Source of the DNA: Pseudomonas sp. BBP2017
Lineage (GTDB): Bacteria; Pseudomonadota; Gammaproteobacteria; Pseudomonadales; Pseudomonadaceae
DNA: 64,000 nucleotides
Direction: 5' to 3'
Assembly (NCBI RefSeq): GCF_003024385.1
Contig: NZ_PVZN01000004.1
Span: forward strand, 1 to 64,000
The notes beneath the pieces are model-generated. The model was not told the DNA's origin and did not search any database. It saw nothing but the letters and a program-made list of their open reading frames with translations. How positions within the stretch are numbered: the stretch's first letter is position 1; the number at the start of each line of letters is the position of its first letter. The position numbers and the translations under genes are program-made. Below are positions 30,855 to 39,027 of this stretch, piece after piece.

Positions 30855-31850
30855 ATGCAACTGGTCTGCCCGGCAGGGAATCTGCCCGCGCTCAAAGCGG
30901 CGGTACGCCAAGGCGCCGATGCCGTCTATGTCGGCTTTCGCGATGACACCAATGCCCGGCACTTCGCCGGCCTGAACATGGACGACAAGCAGTTCGACGC
31001 CGCCGTCGCCCATATCCGTCAACATCAACGCAAGCTCTATGTCGCAGTCAACACCTACCCGCAGCCCCAGGGCTGGGAGCGTTGGCAACGGGCGGTGGAC
31101 CGCGCCGCCGACCATGGTGTCGATGCATTGATTGCTGCCGACCCCGGCGTACTCGGCTATGCCAGCCAGCGCCATCCGCAGCTGACCCTGCACCTGTCGG
31201 TACAGGGCTCGGCGACCAATGCCAGTGCCCTGGCGTTCTATGCCCAGCACTACAACATCCGCCGCGCGGTGCTGCCACGGGTGCTGTCGTTGGCCCAGGT
31301 GCGCCAGGTCGCGGCCCACAGCACGGTACCTGTCGAAGTCTTCGCCTTCGGCAGTTTGTGCATCATGGCCGAAGGACGTTGCCACCTGTCGTCCTATATC
31401 ACCGGCGAGTCGCCGAACCTGTGTGGCGTTTGTTCGCCGGCCAAGGCGGTGCGCTGGAGTGAAGACGCCGAGGGCTTGAGCGCACGCCTGAGCGAGGTGC
31501 TGATCGATCGCTACAGCGCCGATGAGCCGGCCGGTTACCCGACCTTGTGCAAGGGGCGCTTCCTGGTCGGCGGCAAACGCTTTCATGCCCTTGAAGAACC
31601 CACCAGCCTCGACACCCTCGACCTGTTGCCGGAACTGGCCGCCATGGGCGTCGAAGCGGTGAAAATCGAAGGGCGTCAGCGCAGCCCGGCGTATGTCGAA
31701 CAGGTCACCCAGGTCTGGCGCGCCGCGCTTGATGCCCATCGCCTGGCGCCTGAGCGCTTCGCCGTCAAAGACCAGTGGCGCCAGGTGCTGGCCGGTTTAT
31801 CCGAAGGCAGCCAGACCACCCTGGGTGCTTATCATCGATCATGGCAATGA
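30855..31850 (+). CDS. ubiU: Oxygen-independent ubiquinone hydroxylation protein UbiU
   Basis: UbiU, with UbiV, hydroxylates the ubiquinone ring without oxygen. It is a U32-peptidase-like protein with a 4Fe-4S cluster. The 331-residue protein has cysteines at 169, 176, 193 and 232 (SLCIMAEGRC, CGVC, LCKGR), the same positions I recall for E. coli UbiU, which supports ATG 30855 over the ATG two codons earlier. GAGGA lies 6 nt upstream. The MQLVCPAGNLPALKAAV start is typical. ubiV and ubiT follow in one unit. Confidence 0.95.
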   Translation: MQLVCPAGNLPALKAAVRQGADAVYVGFRDDTNARHFAGLNMDDKQFDAAVAHIRQHQRKLYVAVNTYPQPQGWERWQRAVDRAADHGVDALIAADPGVLGYASQRHPQLTLHLSVQGSATNASALAFYAQHYNIRRAVLPRVLSLAQVRQVAAHSTVPVEVFAFGSLCIMAEGRCHLSSYITGESPNLCGVCSPAKAVRWSEDAEGLSARLSEVLIDRYSADEPAGYPTLCKGRFLVGGKRFHALEEPTSLDTLDLLPELAAMGVEAVKIEGRQRSPAYVEQVTQVWRAALDAHRLAPERFAVKDQWRQVLAGLSEGSQTTLGAYHRSWQ

Positions 31851-31860
31851 GGGACTGCAG

Positions 31861-32751
31861 ATGAAACTCAGCCTGGGACCCGTTCTGTATTACTGGGACA
31901 AGGAGCAATTGGGGCGTTTCTATTCAGAGATGGCCGCGTTGCCGCTGGATGTGATTTACCTTGGCGAAACCGTCTGCTCGAAACGCCGGGCGATGAACCT
32001 GGAGCATTGGCTGGGCCTCGGCCGCGAGCTGCAGGAGTGCACGCAGGCGCAGATCGTACTGTCGAGCCTGACCCTGGTCGAAGCCGCTTCCGAGCTGTCC
32101 AGCCTGCGGCGCTTGTGCGACAACGGTCAGTTGCTGGTGGAAGCCAATGACATGGGCGCTGTGCAGTTTTTGGCCGAACGCAAATTGCCCTTCGTCGGCG
32201 GCCCGGCGCTCAACCTGTACAACGGCCATGCCCTGGCACAATTGCAGGATTGCGGGATGATCCGTTGGGTGCCGCCGGTGGAGTGTTCGGCGGTGTTGAT
32301 CCGTTCGATACACGACCAGGTCGAGGCGTTGGGCCGCGAGTTGCCAGAGGTGGAAGTCTTCGCCTATGGGCACCTGCCGCTGGCGTATTCGGCGCGCTGT
32401 TTCACCGCGCGTGCGGAAAACCGGCCCAAGGACGATTGCCAGTTCTGCTGCCTCAACTACCCCGATGGCCTGGCGCTGAGCAGTCAGGAAGGGCAGCCAC
32501 TGTTTACCCTCAACGGTATCCAGACAATGTCGGCCGAGGTCACCAACTTGTTGGCCGATTATCAGGGCCTGGCGGCCAGCGGGGCCAACTTGCTGCGCTT
32601 GAGTCCGCGCGCGCAGGGTATGGCTGAGGTGATCGAAGCCTTTCAGCGGGTGCGCCAGGGGGCAGCGCCACCCTTGCATGTGGAAGGTTGCAATGGTTAC
32701 TGGCATGGCCAGGCGGGGATGTTGCGCGTCGAGGAGGTGAGCCTGTGCTGA
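31861..32751 (+). CDS. ubiV: Oxygen-independent ubiquinone hydroxylation protein UbiV
   Basis: UbiV is the second U32-like 4Fe-4S protein of the anaerobic ubiquinone hydroxylase. The 296-residue protein has cysteines at 39, 180, 193 and 197 (ETVCSKRR, SARCFTAR, DDCQFCC), again matching the E. coli ligand positions as I recall them. GAGGGA lies 6 nt before ATG 31861, 10 bp after ubiU. The end overlaps the ubiT start by 7 nt. Confidence 0.95.
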   Translation: MKLSLGPVLYYWDKEQLGRFYSEMAALPLDVIYLGETVCSKRRAMNLEHWLGLGRELQECTQAQIVLSSLTLVEAASELSSLRRLCDNGQLLVEANDMGAVQFLAERKLPFVGGPALNLYNGHALAQLQDCGMIRWVPPVECSAVLIRSIHDQVEALGRELPEVEVFAYGHLPLAYSARCFTARAENRPKDDCQFCCLNYPDGLALSSQEGQPLFTLNGIQTMSAEVTNLLADYQGLAASGANLLRLSPRAQGMAEVIEAFQRVRQGAAPPLHVEGCNGYWHGQAGMLRVEEVSLC

Positions 32752-33215
32752 ATCGCAAACAATGGTTGCTGCGCGGTGCCGACCGCGTACTCCCGCTGAT
32801 CCATCGTGTGCCCTTTGTGCTGCAGCGTGTGGCCCTGCAGCAGGCGCTTAACCGTTGCCTGGCAGAGCCACTGAAAGACGGTGAATTTGATTTGCTGCGC
32901 GGGCGCTGGCTGTGCCTGCGCATTCCCGATCTGGACTTGACCTGGTACCTGACCCGCAGCCTTTACGGCTTGCAGATTGCCGAGCGGGCCAAGGCCGATG
33001 TGACCATCCGCGGCAACTGGCGTGAGTTCCTGCTGCTGGCCAGTCGGCAGGAAGATCCCGACACCTTGTTCTTCAGGCGCCGTTTGGTCATTGAAGGCGA
33101 TACCGAGTTGGGGCTGACCCTGAAGAACCTGATCGACAGCCTCGATCCCGAGGTCTTGCCGGTGTGGTTGTGGCGTAACCTGGAGCGGGCTGGAAAGGGA
33201 TTGGCCGCAGGCTGA
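32745..33215 (+). CDS. ubiT: Anaerobic ubiquinone lipid-binding protein UbiT (SCP2)
   Basis: UbiT is an SCP2-domain protein that holds hydrophobic ubiquinone precursors for the UbiU-UbiV hydroxylase. The 156-residue protein has the SCP2 fold pattern (FDLLRGRWLCLRIPDLDLTWYL, then ADVTIRGNWREFLLLASRQEDPDTLFFRRRL in two blocks, and GLTLKNLIDSL). The start is GTG 32745, chosen because GGAGG (32733-32737) is 7 nt upstream, and it overlaps ubiV by 7 nt. Confidence 0.9.
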   Translation: MLNRKQWLLRGADRVLPLIHRVPFVLQRVALQQALNRCLAEPLKDGEFDLLRGRWLCLRIPDLDLTWYLTRSLYGLQIAERAKADVTIRGNWREFLLLASRQEDPDTLFFRRRLVIEGDTELGLTLKNLIDSLDPEVLPVWLWRNLERAGKGLAAG

Positions 33216-33234
33216 GTGTGGATGGCAGAGATCA

Positions 33235-33326
33235 GTGTGGGAGCCGGCCTTGCCGGCGATGAAATCGCTGCGGTGTGTCAGGTGTTGCGCGGTGTCTGCA
33301 TCGCTGGCAAGGCCAGCTCCTACAGG
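33235..33326. repeat. REPIN-type inverted repeat
   Basis: GTGTGGGAGCCGGCCTTGCC at 33235 is mirrored by GGCAAGGCCAGCTCCTACAGG-like sequence ending at 33326. It is a REP doublet after ubiT; the rest of the gap to 33406 shows nothing I can identify. Confidence 0.8.
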
Positions 33327-33406
33327 GGGTGATTCCAGTCTCAACGGGGTTTCTGAATACCGGATCTGGAATGGCGGGCTGATCCATTGGCGATAGCGAC
33401 CTCGCA

Positions 33407-33712
33407 TTACCACGGCGAGTACCAACGCCTGAGCTTCCATCCCACCGGGTTAGCAAAGCAGTGCAAGATCAAACACCCAAAAATTAGCCACTGCAGTGAT
33501 GAATGTTCATCGAAAAGAGCAGGGGTGTGGCCAACGAACAGAAGGTACTCTCTTTTAAACCACCTCAAATGATAGGTTACGAAGAACAGATTGAAGGCCA
33601 GGCAAGCGAAAGATTTCAGGTAGCCTAGCTGGGGTCCGGAAAGCTTGAATCTTAGATAGTACGCCACTGTTACCGCTATTAGCGAAGCACCAACATACAG
33701 CGCCAGAATCAC
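33407..33712 (-). CDS. Small membrane protein, candidate immunity to the DUF4225-like effector
   Basis: I do not recognise the family. The 101-residue protein has about three hydrophobic segments (LYVGASLIAVTVAYYL, FACLAFNLFFVTYHL, LIFGCLILHCFANPVG) separated by basic and aromatic loops. It overlaps the preceding gene in ATGA and is last in the hcp-effector-membrane protein set. Multi-pass membrane proteins often protect against pore-forming or membrane-targeting effectors, so immunity is the best inference. Base composition is more AT-rich than the surrounding respiration genes, suggesting horizontal transfer. Confidence 0.6.
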   Translation of the reverse strand: MILALYVGASLIAVTVAYYLRFKLSGPQLGYLKSFACLAFNLFFVTYHLRWFKREYLLFVGHTPALFDEHSSLQWLIFGCLILHCFANPVGWKLRRWYSPW

Positions 33713-34422
33713 TTTTTTGTCTCTACGTAAACCTGCTCTCCGGTCAGCATGTCGACACCCACTTCAAATACAATCGCCCCTCTACTCATATTTATGTAAG
33801 AGCGCACATAGTCAGAGGGTATGTATTTGAACAGTTTCCATGCCCCTGTTCTCAGCACCATTCGGGTCATTCCATAAACGGACAAGCCGATATCAGATAC
33901 CCCATAAGCGATGTTTCCATCTCGTGTGCTACCGCCCATGGACGTTGCGGCTGCCTGATACCCTTTTCGAACCCAGCCCTCACTATCTGATCGCCCCGTC
34001 AGTAAATTCTCACCATTCTCGTAAATGTTGTTCGCACCATGCGCGATCATCGGCAGGCCTGCTAAACCGCAAAGCACAATTGCAGGGCTGGCGCAGATTG
34101 TCGCCCCAGCAGCTACCTGGAATACCCCGGCGATGACCCCGGCTCCTTTTCTGCCAATCTCCAGTGACTGGTCGATCAGACTCCGCTGTTCATTCCTGAT
34201 CTCCAGTAGCGCTTCATCCGGTGTCTTCTTCCCGTCCGCCACATCGTCGGCGATGCGCTTGGCGTAATAGGCTATCTCCCGGTTGAACTGTGTGCGTACC
34301 ACACCATCCTTGATATGCATGGCGGCAAGTGTGCAGGCCTGTTTAGTCAACCTGCTTGCGGCTTCGCAGACTACCCAGTAGTCATTGGGGTCCATTTGCA
34401 AAGGAGAGGGGCGTGAGGTCAT
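33709..34422 (-). CDS. DUF4225-like candidate T6SS effector
   Basis: The 237-residue protein has a helical N-terminal half (REIAYYAKRIADDVADGK), a glycine/alanine-rich hydrophobic stretch near residues 95-130 (GAGVIAGVFQVAAGATICAS) and a C-terminal region with GRSDSEGWVRKGYQ and VYGMTRMVLR. This matches my memory of DUF4225 proteins linked to Hcp in Pseudomonas. The hydrophobic segment suggests membrane insertion. It overlaps the upstream hcp by ATGA and the downstream small membrane gene likewise, giving a coupled hcp-effector-immunity set. The biochemical activity is not known to me. Confidence 0.62.
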   Translation of the reverse strand: MTSRPSPLQMDPNDYWVVCEAASRLTKQACTLAAMHIKDGVVRTQFNREIAYYAKRIADDVADGKKTPDEALLEIRNEQRSLIDQSLEIGRKGAGVIAGVFQVAAGATICASPAIVLCGLAGLPMIAHGANNIYENGENLLTGRSDSEGWVRKGYQAAATSMGGSTRDGNIAYGVSDIGLSVYGMTRMVLRTGAWKLFKYIPSDYVRSYINMSRGAIVFEVGVDMLTGEQVYVETKK

Positions 34423-34904
34423 TTATCCGCGCCCCAGTAGGTATAACCGCTTGTGCCTGCGATGTGGTGGGTCCAACGGATGGTCTGGTAGCGCAGCGAG
34501 ACTACTTCCTGGCCTTCCGTTTCGTTCTGCAGTACCGCGTGAGGGACATCCGAGACCAGTTCTGCTAATTGTCCGCCTTTAATCTCAATGCTGTAGTACT
34601 TCTCCTGCCCTCCACTTGGGCTAACCCGATAAAAGTGGAACTGGCATTCGATCTCTTCCCGGCTAGCCAAGGCTTGAGCCAGCAAGGGGGATGATTTGTC
34701 GATGGCCTTGGTAACGACAATGGGATGATGAGTGGAATGCGGGGTATTGCCGACGTTGCTCATGCGGTGGGTGAATGACAACACCATGATTTCATCGGTA
34801 TGCCCGCTCTGGCATTTGTTACCGATAGAGTCTGGGGTTGAACAACCGGCTGAAATCATACCTTGCCGGTTGCCGGTGATGGTCATGTAGCCGTAACTGG
34901 CCAT
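34419..34904 (-). CDS. hcp: Divergent T6SS Hcp-family tube protein
   Basis: The 161-residue protein starts MASYGYMTITGNRQG, keeps the Hcp barrel pattern (DEIMVLSFTHRM, HPIVVTKAIDKSSPLLAQAL, FHFYRVSPSGGQEKYYSIEI) and ends IRWTHHIAGTSGYTYW. It is clearly different from the Hcp at 8284. GGAG precedes the start, and its stop overlaps the effector start. Hcp proteins of this kind often act as carriers for the effector encoded next to them. The 203-bp upstream gap to 35107 holds no promoter I can mark with confidence. Confidence 0.9.
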   Translation of the reverse strand: MASYGYMTITGNRQGMISAGCSTPDSIGNKCQSGHTDEIMVLSFTHRMSNVGNTPHSTHHPIVVTKAIDKSSPLLAQALASREEIECQFHFYRVSPSGGQEKYYSIEIKGGQLAELVSDVPHAVLQNETEGQEVVSLRYQTIRWTHHIAGTSGYTYWGADK

Positions 34905-35107
34905 AGGCGCTACTCCTTATCGTTGGAGCAGGCAGGTTAGCCAGGGAAGTATTTTCCTGTATGTAGGTCGCTTCCCGGTCAGCCGTAGGATGATGCCTTA
35001 TCAGTAAATCGCGCCTATCGCTACCCCCTTCGAACATTCTTCACCCGCTAAGCGATTGATGATGTGAAACGCGATGGTTTGAGTCACCTTTGCGTCTGCA
35101 TAGCGGA

Positions 35108-35482
35108 TCATTCTTGACAGGTAAAAGCATCCAGCAATTGGCGGATCTCGGTAAACAACTCATCGGCCTGCGCCGCGCTGCAGTCCTCGCCGTAACGCTT
35201 GCGCAGGCCCTGTTGGCTGAGGATCAGGTGCTTGTCGGCCTGCAGGCCGTGCTGGCGCAGGCAACTGGCGACACATTGCAGCGGGCAACCGTCCAGCGCC
35301 AGAATCCAGCGTCCCGAGCATGCCAGGTTGACCAGTGCTGGCACCTGCCCGCCGACGCCGGCGATACACGACATCTGCGCCAGACCTTCACGGTCGAGGC
35401 GCAGCGCGACGTTATTGGCCAGTTGCGCAACGTTGGAGCAACCGGAGCAGGCGTAGACCAGGGGCAGGGCAGTGCGGGGCAT
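35108..35482 (-). CDS. DGC-domain putative zinc-binding protein
   Basis: The 124-residue protein carries the DGC motif LALDGCPLQCVASC, which names its family, plus earlier cysteines ACSGCSN, SCIAG and LACSGR. The family is predicted to bind zinc and often sits near respiratory or metal genes; the role is unknown. It follows the second DNR-type regulator by 24 bp on the same strand and probably shares its transcript. No signal peptide or membrane helix is seen. Confidence 0.8.
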   Translation of the reverse strand: MPRTALPLVYACSGCSNVAQLANNVALRLDREGLAQMSCIAGVGGQVPALVNLACSGRWILALDGCPLQCVASCLRQHGLQADKHLILSQQGLRKRYGEDCSAAQADELFTEIRQLLDAFTCQE

Positions 35483-35506
35483 GAAGACTCTCCAGTGGTA
35501 GGCCCG

Positions 35507-36184
35507 TCAGGCGTGGTAGTCGAGCAGCGCCTCGGTCGCCAGGATGCGGATGTCACGTCGTTCCATGGCAATCAAACCGTTCTCCACCAAACGGTGCAGA
35601 ATGCGCGAAAACGTCTCCGGTTGAATCCCCAGTTTCGACGCCACCAGGCGCTTGGGTACCTGTAAGACCACGCGATCATTCTGCGGATCACGCTCCTCCA
35701 GGAGGTAGTTGATCACCCGTTGACTGGCGCTGGCCAAGGTCAGGGTGTCGATGTCCTTGAGACGCTGGTGCAGGTTGATGCTCATGCTGGCGAGGATCGA
35801 CAGGCACACTTGCGGCTGGTCTTCGAGGGCATTGCGGTAGTGGTTGCCGTCGATGCTGATCACCACGCTGTCCTTGAGCGCTGTGGCACTGACCGGGTAG
35901 TAGCGGGTCTGGCTGAACAGCAAGGCTTCGGCAAAGGACTGCCCCGGCTGGATCACTTCGACCAGGTTTTCCTGGCCTTGGGCGGTGATGCGGTAGAGCT
36001 TGATCTGGCCACTGACCAGGAGGAAAAAGCGCTTGGCCGGATCACGCTGGTGCATAAGGGTGTCGTGACAACTCAGGCGCCGCTGCATGGCCAGGCCGCA
36101 GACTTGCTCAAACACGTCGTCGGGCAACTGGCTGAACAGGTGATGACGGCGCAAAAACAGTACATGTGAAGGGTGGGTCAGCAT
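35507..36184 (-). CDS. Second DNR-type CRP/FNR regulator (DnrE-like)
   Basis: A 225-residue paralogue of DNR with a cyclic-nucleotide-like sensor domain (~15-130) and the same recognition helix style, RLVASKLGIQPETFSRILHRL, so it should bind TTGAT-type half sites. It has no FNR-type N-terminal cysteines. In P. stutzeri a similar gene, dnrE, lies beside narXL and is controlled by NarL in response to nitrate. Here a NarL-type site lies 65 bp upstream, supporting the same wiring. CGGAGG precedes the ATG. Confidence 0.88.
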   Translation of the reverse strand: MLTHPSHVLFLRRHHLFSQLPDDVFEQVCGLAMQRRLSCHDTLMHQRDPAKRFFLLVSGQIKLYRITAQGQENLVEVIQPGQSFAEALLFSQTRYYPVSATALKDSVVISIDGNHYRNALEDQPQVCLSILASMSINLHQRLKDIDTLTLASASQRVINYLLEERDPQNDRVVLQVPKRLVASKLGIQPETFSRILHRLVENGLIAMERRDIRILATEALLDYHA

Positions 36185-36248
36185 GGGATACCTCCGCTGA
36201 CCGCCATGGTAGAGCGCCAGGCGCCACGGGCCTATGCCTCTGCCGGCC

Positions 36249-36264
36249 TACCTCCAAAGGGGCA
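36249..36264. promoter_or_regulatory. NarL-type 7-2-7 site upstream of the DnrE-like gene
   Basis: TACCTCC-AA-AGGGGCA lies between narL and the DnrE-like gene, 65 bp upstream of the latter's start on the reverse strand. It fits NarL heptamers in inverted 7-2-7 array, though the second heptamer is weak. Confidence 0.5.
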
Positions 36265-36271
36265 GACCGGG

Positions 36272-36913
36272 TTAATGACGCAGATGCTCCATGGCCCAGA
36301 CAGCGGCTTCGACCCGCGAGCGCAGGCCGAGTTTGTGCAGCAGGTTTTTCACATGGACTTTAACCGTGCCTTCGGTAATCCCCAGCTTGTGGCCGATGAC
36401 CTTGTTGCTGAAGCCGCTGGCGATGGTCTTGAGAACCTGCCGTTCGCGTTCGGTCAGCTCAACCTCGGGTTGGCGCGGCGGTGAACGCAGGGCCTGGGCC
36501 ATCACCTGGGTCAGCCCCGGGCTGATCACCAGCGAGCCATTCATGGCATCGCGGATGTACTGGACCAACAGTTCCGGCTCCATGTCTTTGAGCAGGTAGC
36601 CATCGGCATCCAGGCGCAGGGCATCACGGATATCGTCTTCGGCGTCGGAGACGGTAAACAACAGGACTTTGCCGCTGAAGGCCAGGTTGCGCAGGTGGCG
36701 TAGGGTTTCGATGCCATTCATTTGCGGCATGTTGTTGTCCAGCAGCACCAGATCCGGTTGCAGCGGTTCGATCATCGCCAGGGCTTCTTCGCCGTGGTTG
36801 GCCTCGCCAACAATCTCGAAGTCGTCTTCCAGTTCGAGCATCTGGCGGATGCCGCGACGCATCATCGGATGGTCGTCGACCAGCAGGATGCGGCAGTGGG
36901 CTGGGGTGTTCAT
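36272..36913 (-). CDS. narL: Nitrate/nitrite response regulator NarL
   Basis: NarL is the DNA-binding partner of NarX. The 213-residue protein has a receiver domain (ILLVDDHPMMRRGIRQML, phosphoacceptor Asp in LVLLDNNMPQMNG) and a LuxR-type HTH (LTERERQVLKTIASGFSNKV, GTVKVHVKNLLHKL). It overlaps narX in ATGA. NarL-type sites near narK1, the DnrE-like gene and moaB are probable targets. Confidence 0.95.
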   Translation of the reverse strand: MNTPAHCRILLVDDHPMMRRGIRQMLELEDDFEIVGEANHGEEALAMIEPLQPDLVLLDNNMPQMNGIETLRHLRNLAFSGKVLLFTVSDAEDDIRDALRLDADGYLLKDMEPELLVQYIRDAMNGSLVISPGLTQVMAQALRSPPRQPEVELTERERQVLKTIASGFSNKVIGHKLGITEGTVKVHVKNLLHKLGLRSRVEAAVWAMEHLRH

Positions 36914-38712
36914 GTGACGTTACCTTGAGTGGGGCGCCCGAGAAACTCCGGGCGAAATTCCATTTGTACCCGGGTGCCCTGCGGCTCGCGGGTGAGGATC
37001 TGCAACTGGCCGTGCAAGCTGCGCGCACGCTCGTCCATGATGTTCAGACCATGGTGTTCACGGGGATCACGGCTGCCGAGAAAACCGCGGCCATCGTCCT
37101 CGATGGACAGGCAGACGCTTTCGCCGATCTGGCGCAGTTGCAGCCAGGTGTTTTGCGCATGGGCGTGGCGCAGGCAGTTGGACAGCGCCTCGCGGGTGAT
37201 CTGCAGGATGTGGATCTGCTCGCTGGCTGACAGCTCGAAGGCCAGGTTGTCAATGTGCAGGTGGACCTGGAAAGCCCCTTTGCGGGTGAATTCCCGGGCG
37301 GTGTCTTTCAGGCCCTGAGCGAGGCCGGCATCGTGAATCTGCAGGCGAAAGGTGGTCAGCAGCTCCCGCAGTTGACGGTAGGCGTTGTTCAGCCCTTCGC
37401 GCAGCTCGGCGGTCACGCCTTCCAGGGTCTCTTGTGGCTCGCCGCGGCGCATCAGGGTCTGCATGCGGCTGACCTGCAGTTTCATGTAGGACAGTGCCTG
37501 GGCCAGCGAGTCATGCAGCTCGCGGGCGATGATCGCGCGCTCCTCAAGCAGCAGCAGATGGTGGTCCTGCTCGCGTTGGCGCTTGAGTGACAGTGAAGTG
37601 CCGATCAGGTTGGCCAGGGCCTGGATCAACTGGGTTTCCCAGGCTTGCGGGTGATGACCATCGATAAAGTGCGCTTTCAGTTCGCCCAGAGTACTGCCTT
37701 GGTTGCTGATGCTGTAGCTGAGCGGGTTGCGCTGGTCATGCCGCTGGCAGGTGGCGCAATCACTGCTGGCGCAGACTTTGCGGTCATCGGCGCCGTGCAG
37801 GGCGAGCAACTGTTGGGCTGGGGCTTGCATCTGGCCCTGCAGGCACAACGACAGGCGCAGGCCGGGCAGGCGCTGCTGGAAGCGCCGGATCAGCTCATCC
37901 AGGCCTTCGGCATTGGCCAGACGCGTGGCCAGGCTGCTACTGCTTTGATACAGCAACTCAAGCGCGGCATTGGCCTGTTGCAGGTGCAGGGTCTTTTGTT
38001 GGACCTGGGTCTCCAGCGTGCGATGTGATTGCTCTATGGTCTCGGCCATGGCGTTGAAGCTGGTGGCCAGTTGACCGAGCTCATCCTCTGACTGGTGGTT
38101 GACCCGCGCCTGGAACTCGCCGCGGCGAAAGCGCTGGGTGGCGTCCACCAGCTCTTGCAGCGGGCTGATCACACTGCTTTGCAGTTCGTACAGGCCAATC
38201 AGCAGCACGATCATGGTGATGAACAAGGCCGCCCCCTGAATCATTTGCTGCCAGGTTTGCTTGTGCTCGCTCTGGCGCTGCAGGAGGTTGACGAACTGGT
38301 TGAGCTGTTCGACGAAGGGCAGGGCGCTGGCCTGGAAAGCCGTGGCATCACCACGCTCCAGGGCCGGGTTGAGGGTCTGTTGCCAGTAATCCTGCAACCG
38401 TTGGTAGCTGTCGTTGAGTTGTGCGTTGCTGCCGTCGTCAAGCACTGCCTTGAGTGTCTGGCTATTGAGACGTTGCTGCAGGCTTTGGCTGATGTGGGAG
38501 ATTTCTGCGCTGTCGGCACCAGAGGCCAGTTTCCAGCTCAGGCGGTAGGTTTCCATGCGCACCGAGCCTGCGGTATTGATCGCCGCGGCATCGCCCTGGC
38601 TGAACCAGGCGATCAGGCCGGCGCTCAGCGAGCTCGCCAGTGCCAGTACGGCAATCAGAATGACCGCCAGACCAGCGCGCGCGGGTAGGGAACTGCGTAG
38701 CCAACGGATCAT
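36910..38712 (-). CDS. narX: Nitrate/nitrite sensor histidine kinase NarX
   Basis: NarX is an inner-membrane kinase that senses periplasmic nitrate. The 600-residue protein has an N-terminal helix, the nitrate-binding P-box (GDAAAINTAGSVRMETYRL), a second helix near residues 160-180, a HAMP linker, a central cysteine-bearing region (CASSDCATCQRHD), the phosphoacceptor H-box ERAIIARELHDSLAQ and a C-terminal ATPase domain (CLSIEDDGRGF). It diverges from narK1 across a promoter region rich in NarL and ANR/DNR sites. Confidence 0.95.
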   Translation of the reverse strand: MIRWLRSSLPARAGLAVILIAVLALASSLSAGLIAWFSQGDAAAINTAGSVRMETYRLSWKLASGADSAEISHISQSLQQRLNSQTLKAVLDDGSNAQLNDSYQRLQDYWQQTLNPALERGDATAFQASALPFVEQLNQFVNLLQRQSEHKQTWQQMIQGAALFITMIVLLIGLYELQSSVISPLQELVDATQRFRRGEFQARVNHQSEDELGQLATSFNAMAETIEQSHRTLETQVQQKTLHLQQANAALELLYQSSSSLATRLANAEGLDELIRRFQQRLPGLRLSLCLQGQMQAPAQQLLALHGADDRKVCASSDCATCQRHDQRNPLSYSISNQGSTLGELKAHFIDGHHPQAWETQLIQALANLIGTSLSLKRQREQDHHLLLLEERAIIARELHDSLAQALSYMKLQVSRMQTLMRRGEPQETLEGVTAELREGLNNAYRQLRELLTTFRLQIHDAGLAQGLKDTAREFTRKGAFQVHLHIDNLAFELSASEQIHILQITREALSNCLRHAHAQNTWLQLRQIGESVCLSIEDDGRGFLGSRDPREHHGLNIMDERARSLHGQLQILTREPQGTRVQMEFRPEFLGRPTQGNVT

Positions 38713-38803
38713 GGTCGTGGACCTGAGGCGAAGCAGGGAGAAACACGCATGCAGGGCTCCGGCGAGTGATCGCCTTTGGGTTTTCAGCCCTTCCCTGGCC
38801 TTC

Positions 38804-38819
38804 TACCTCTAAAGAGTTC
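38804..38819. promoter_or_regulatory. NarL-type 7-2-7 site (narX/narK1 region)
   Basis: TACCTCT-AA-AGAGTTC, an inverted pair of heptamers with 2-bp spacer, about 92 bp upstream of the narX start. The 315-bp gap between narX and narK1 holds this site, the one at 38901 and the ANR/DNR box at 38955. Confidence 0.6.
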
Positions 38820-38900
38820 TGACCCTTCGAGTTAGCCAGAATACTCGCTGTGAAGAAGCCAACACGCTGATAAACAAAGGGTTTAGAGGTTTTTTGACGC

Positions 38901-38916
38901 TACCTCGTTGGAGGTA
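38901..38916. promoter_or_regulatory. NarL-type 7-2-7 site upstream of narK1
   Basis: TACCTCG-TT-GGAGGTA is an almost perfect palindrome of NarL heptamers, 39 bp upstream of the ANR/DNR box. This spacing is typical of NarL plus FNR-type activation of nar operons. Confidence 0.75.
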
Positions 38917-38954
38917 GGCGGGCAAATCATAGGCCTGAACCGGCTTTGGCTTCG

Positions 38955-38968
38955 TTGACGCGCATCAA
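38955..38968. promoter_or_regulatory. ANR/DNR box of the narK1K2GHJI operon
   Basis: TTGACGCGCATCAA, one change from TTGAT-N4-ATCAA, centred about 66 bp before the narK1 start. Confidence 0.8.
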
Positions 38969-39027
38969 GTTTTTACCGGGTTTGCCTCTCTAGTCTGCCG
39001 CCAATGCTTACTAACGGGAGACGCAAG

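Noticed and set aside
36186..36196. TACCTCC as another NarL heptamer
   Set aside because: On the reverse strand it is the ribosome site GGAGG of the DnrE-like gene, and no second heptamer faces it.
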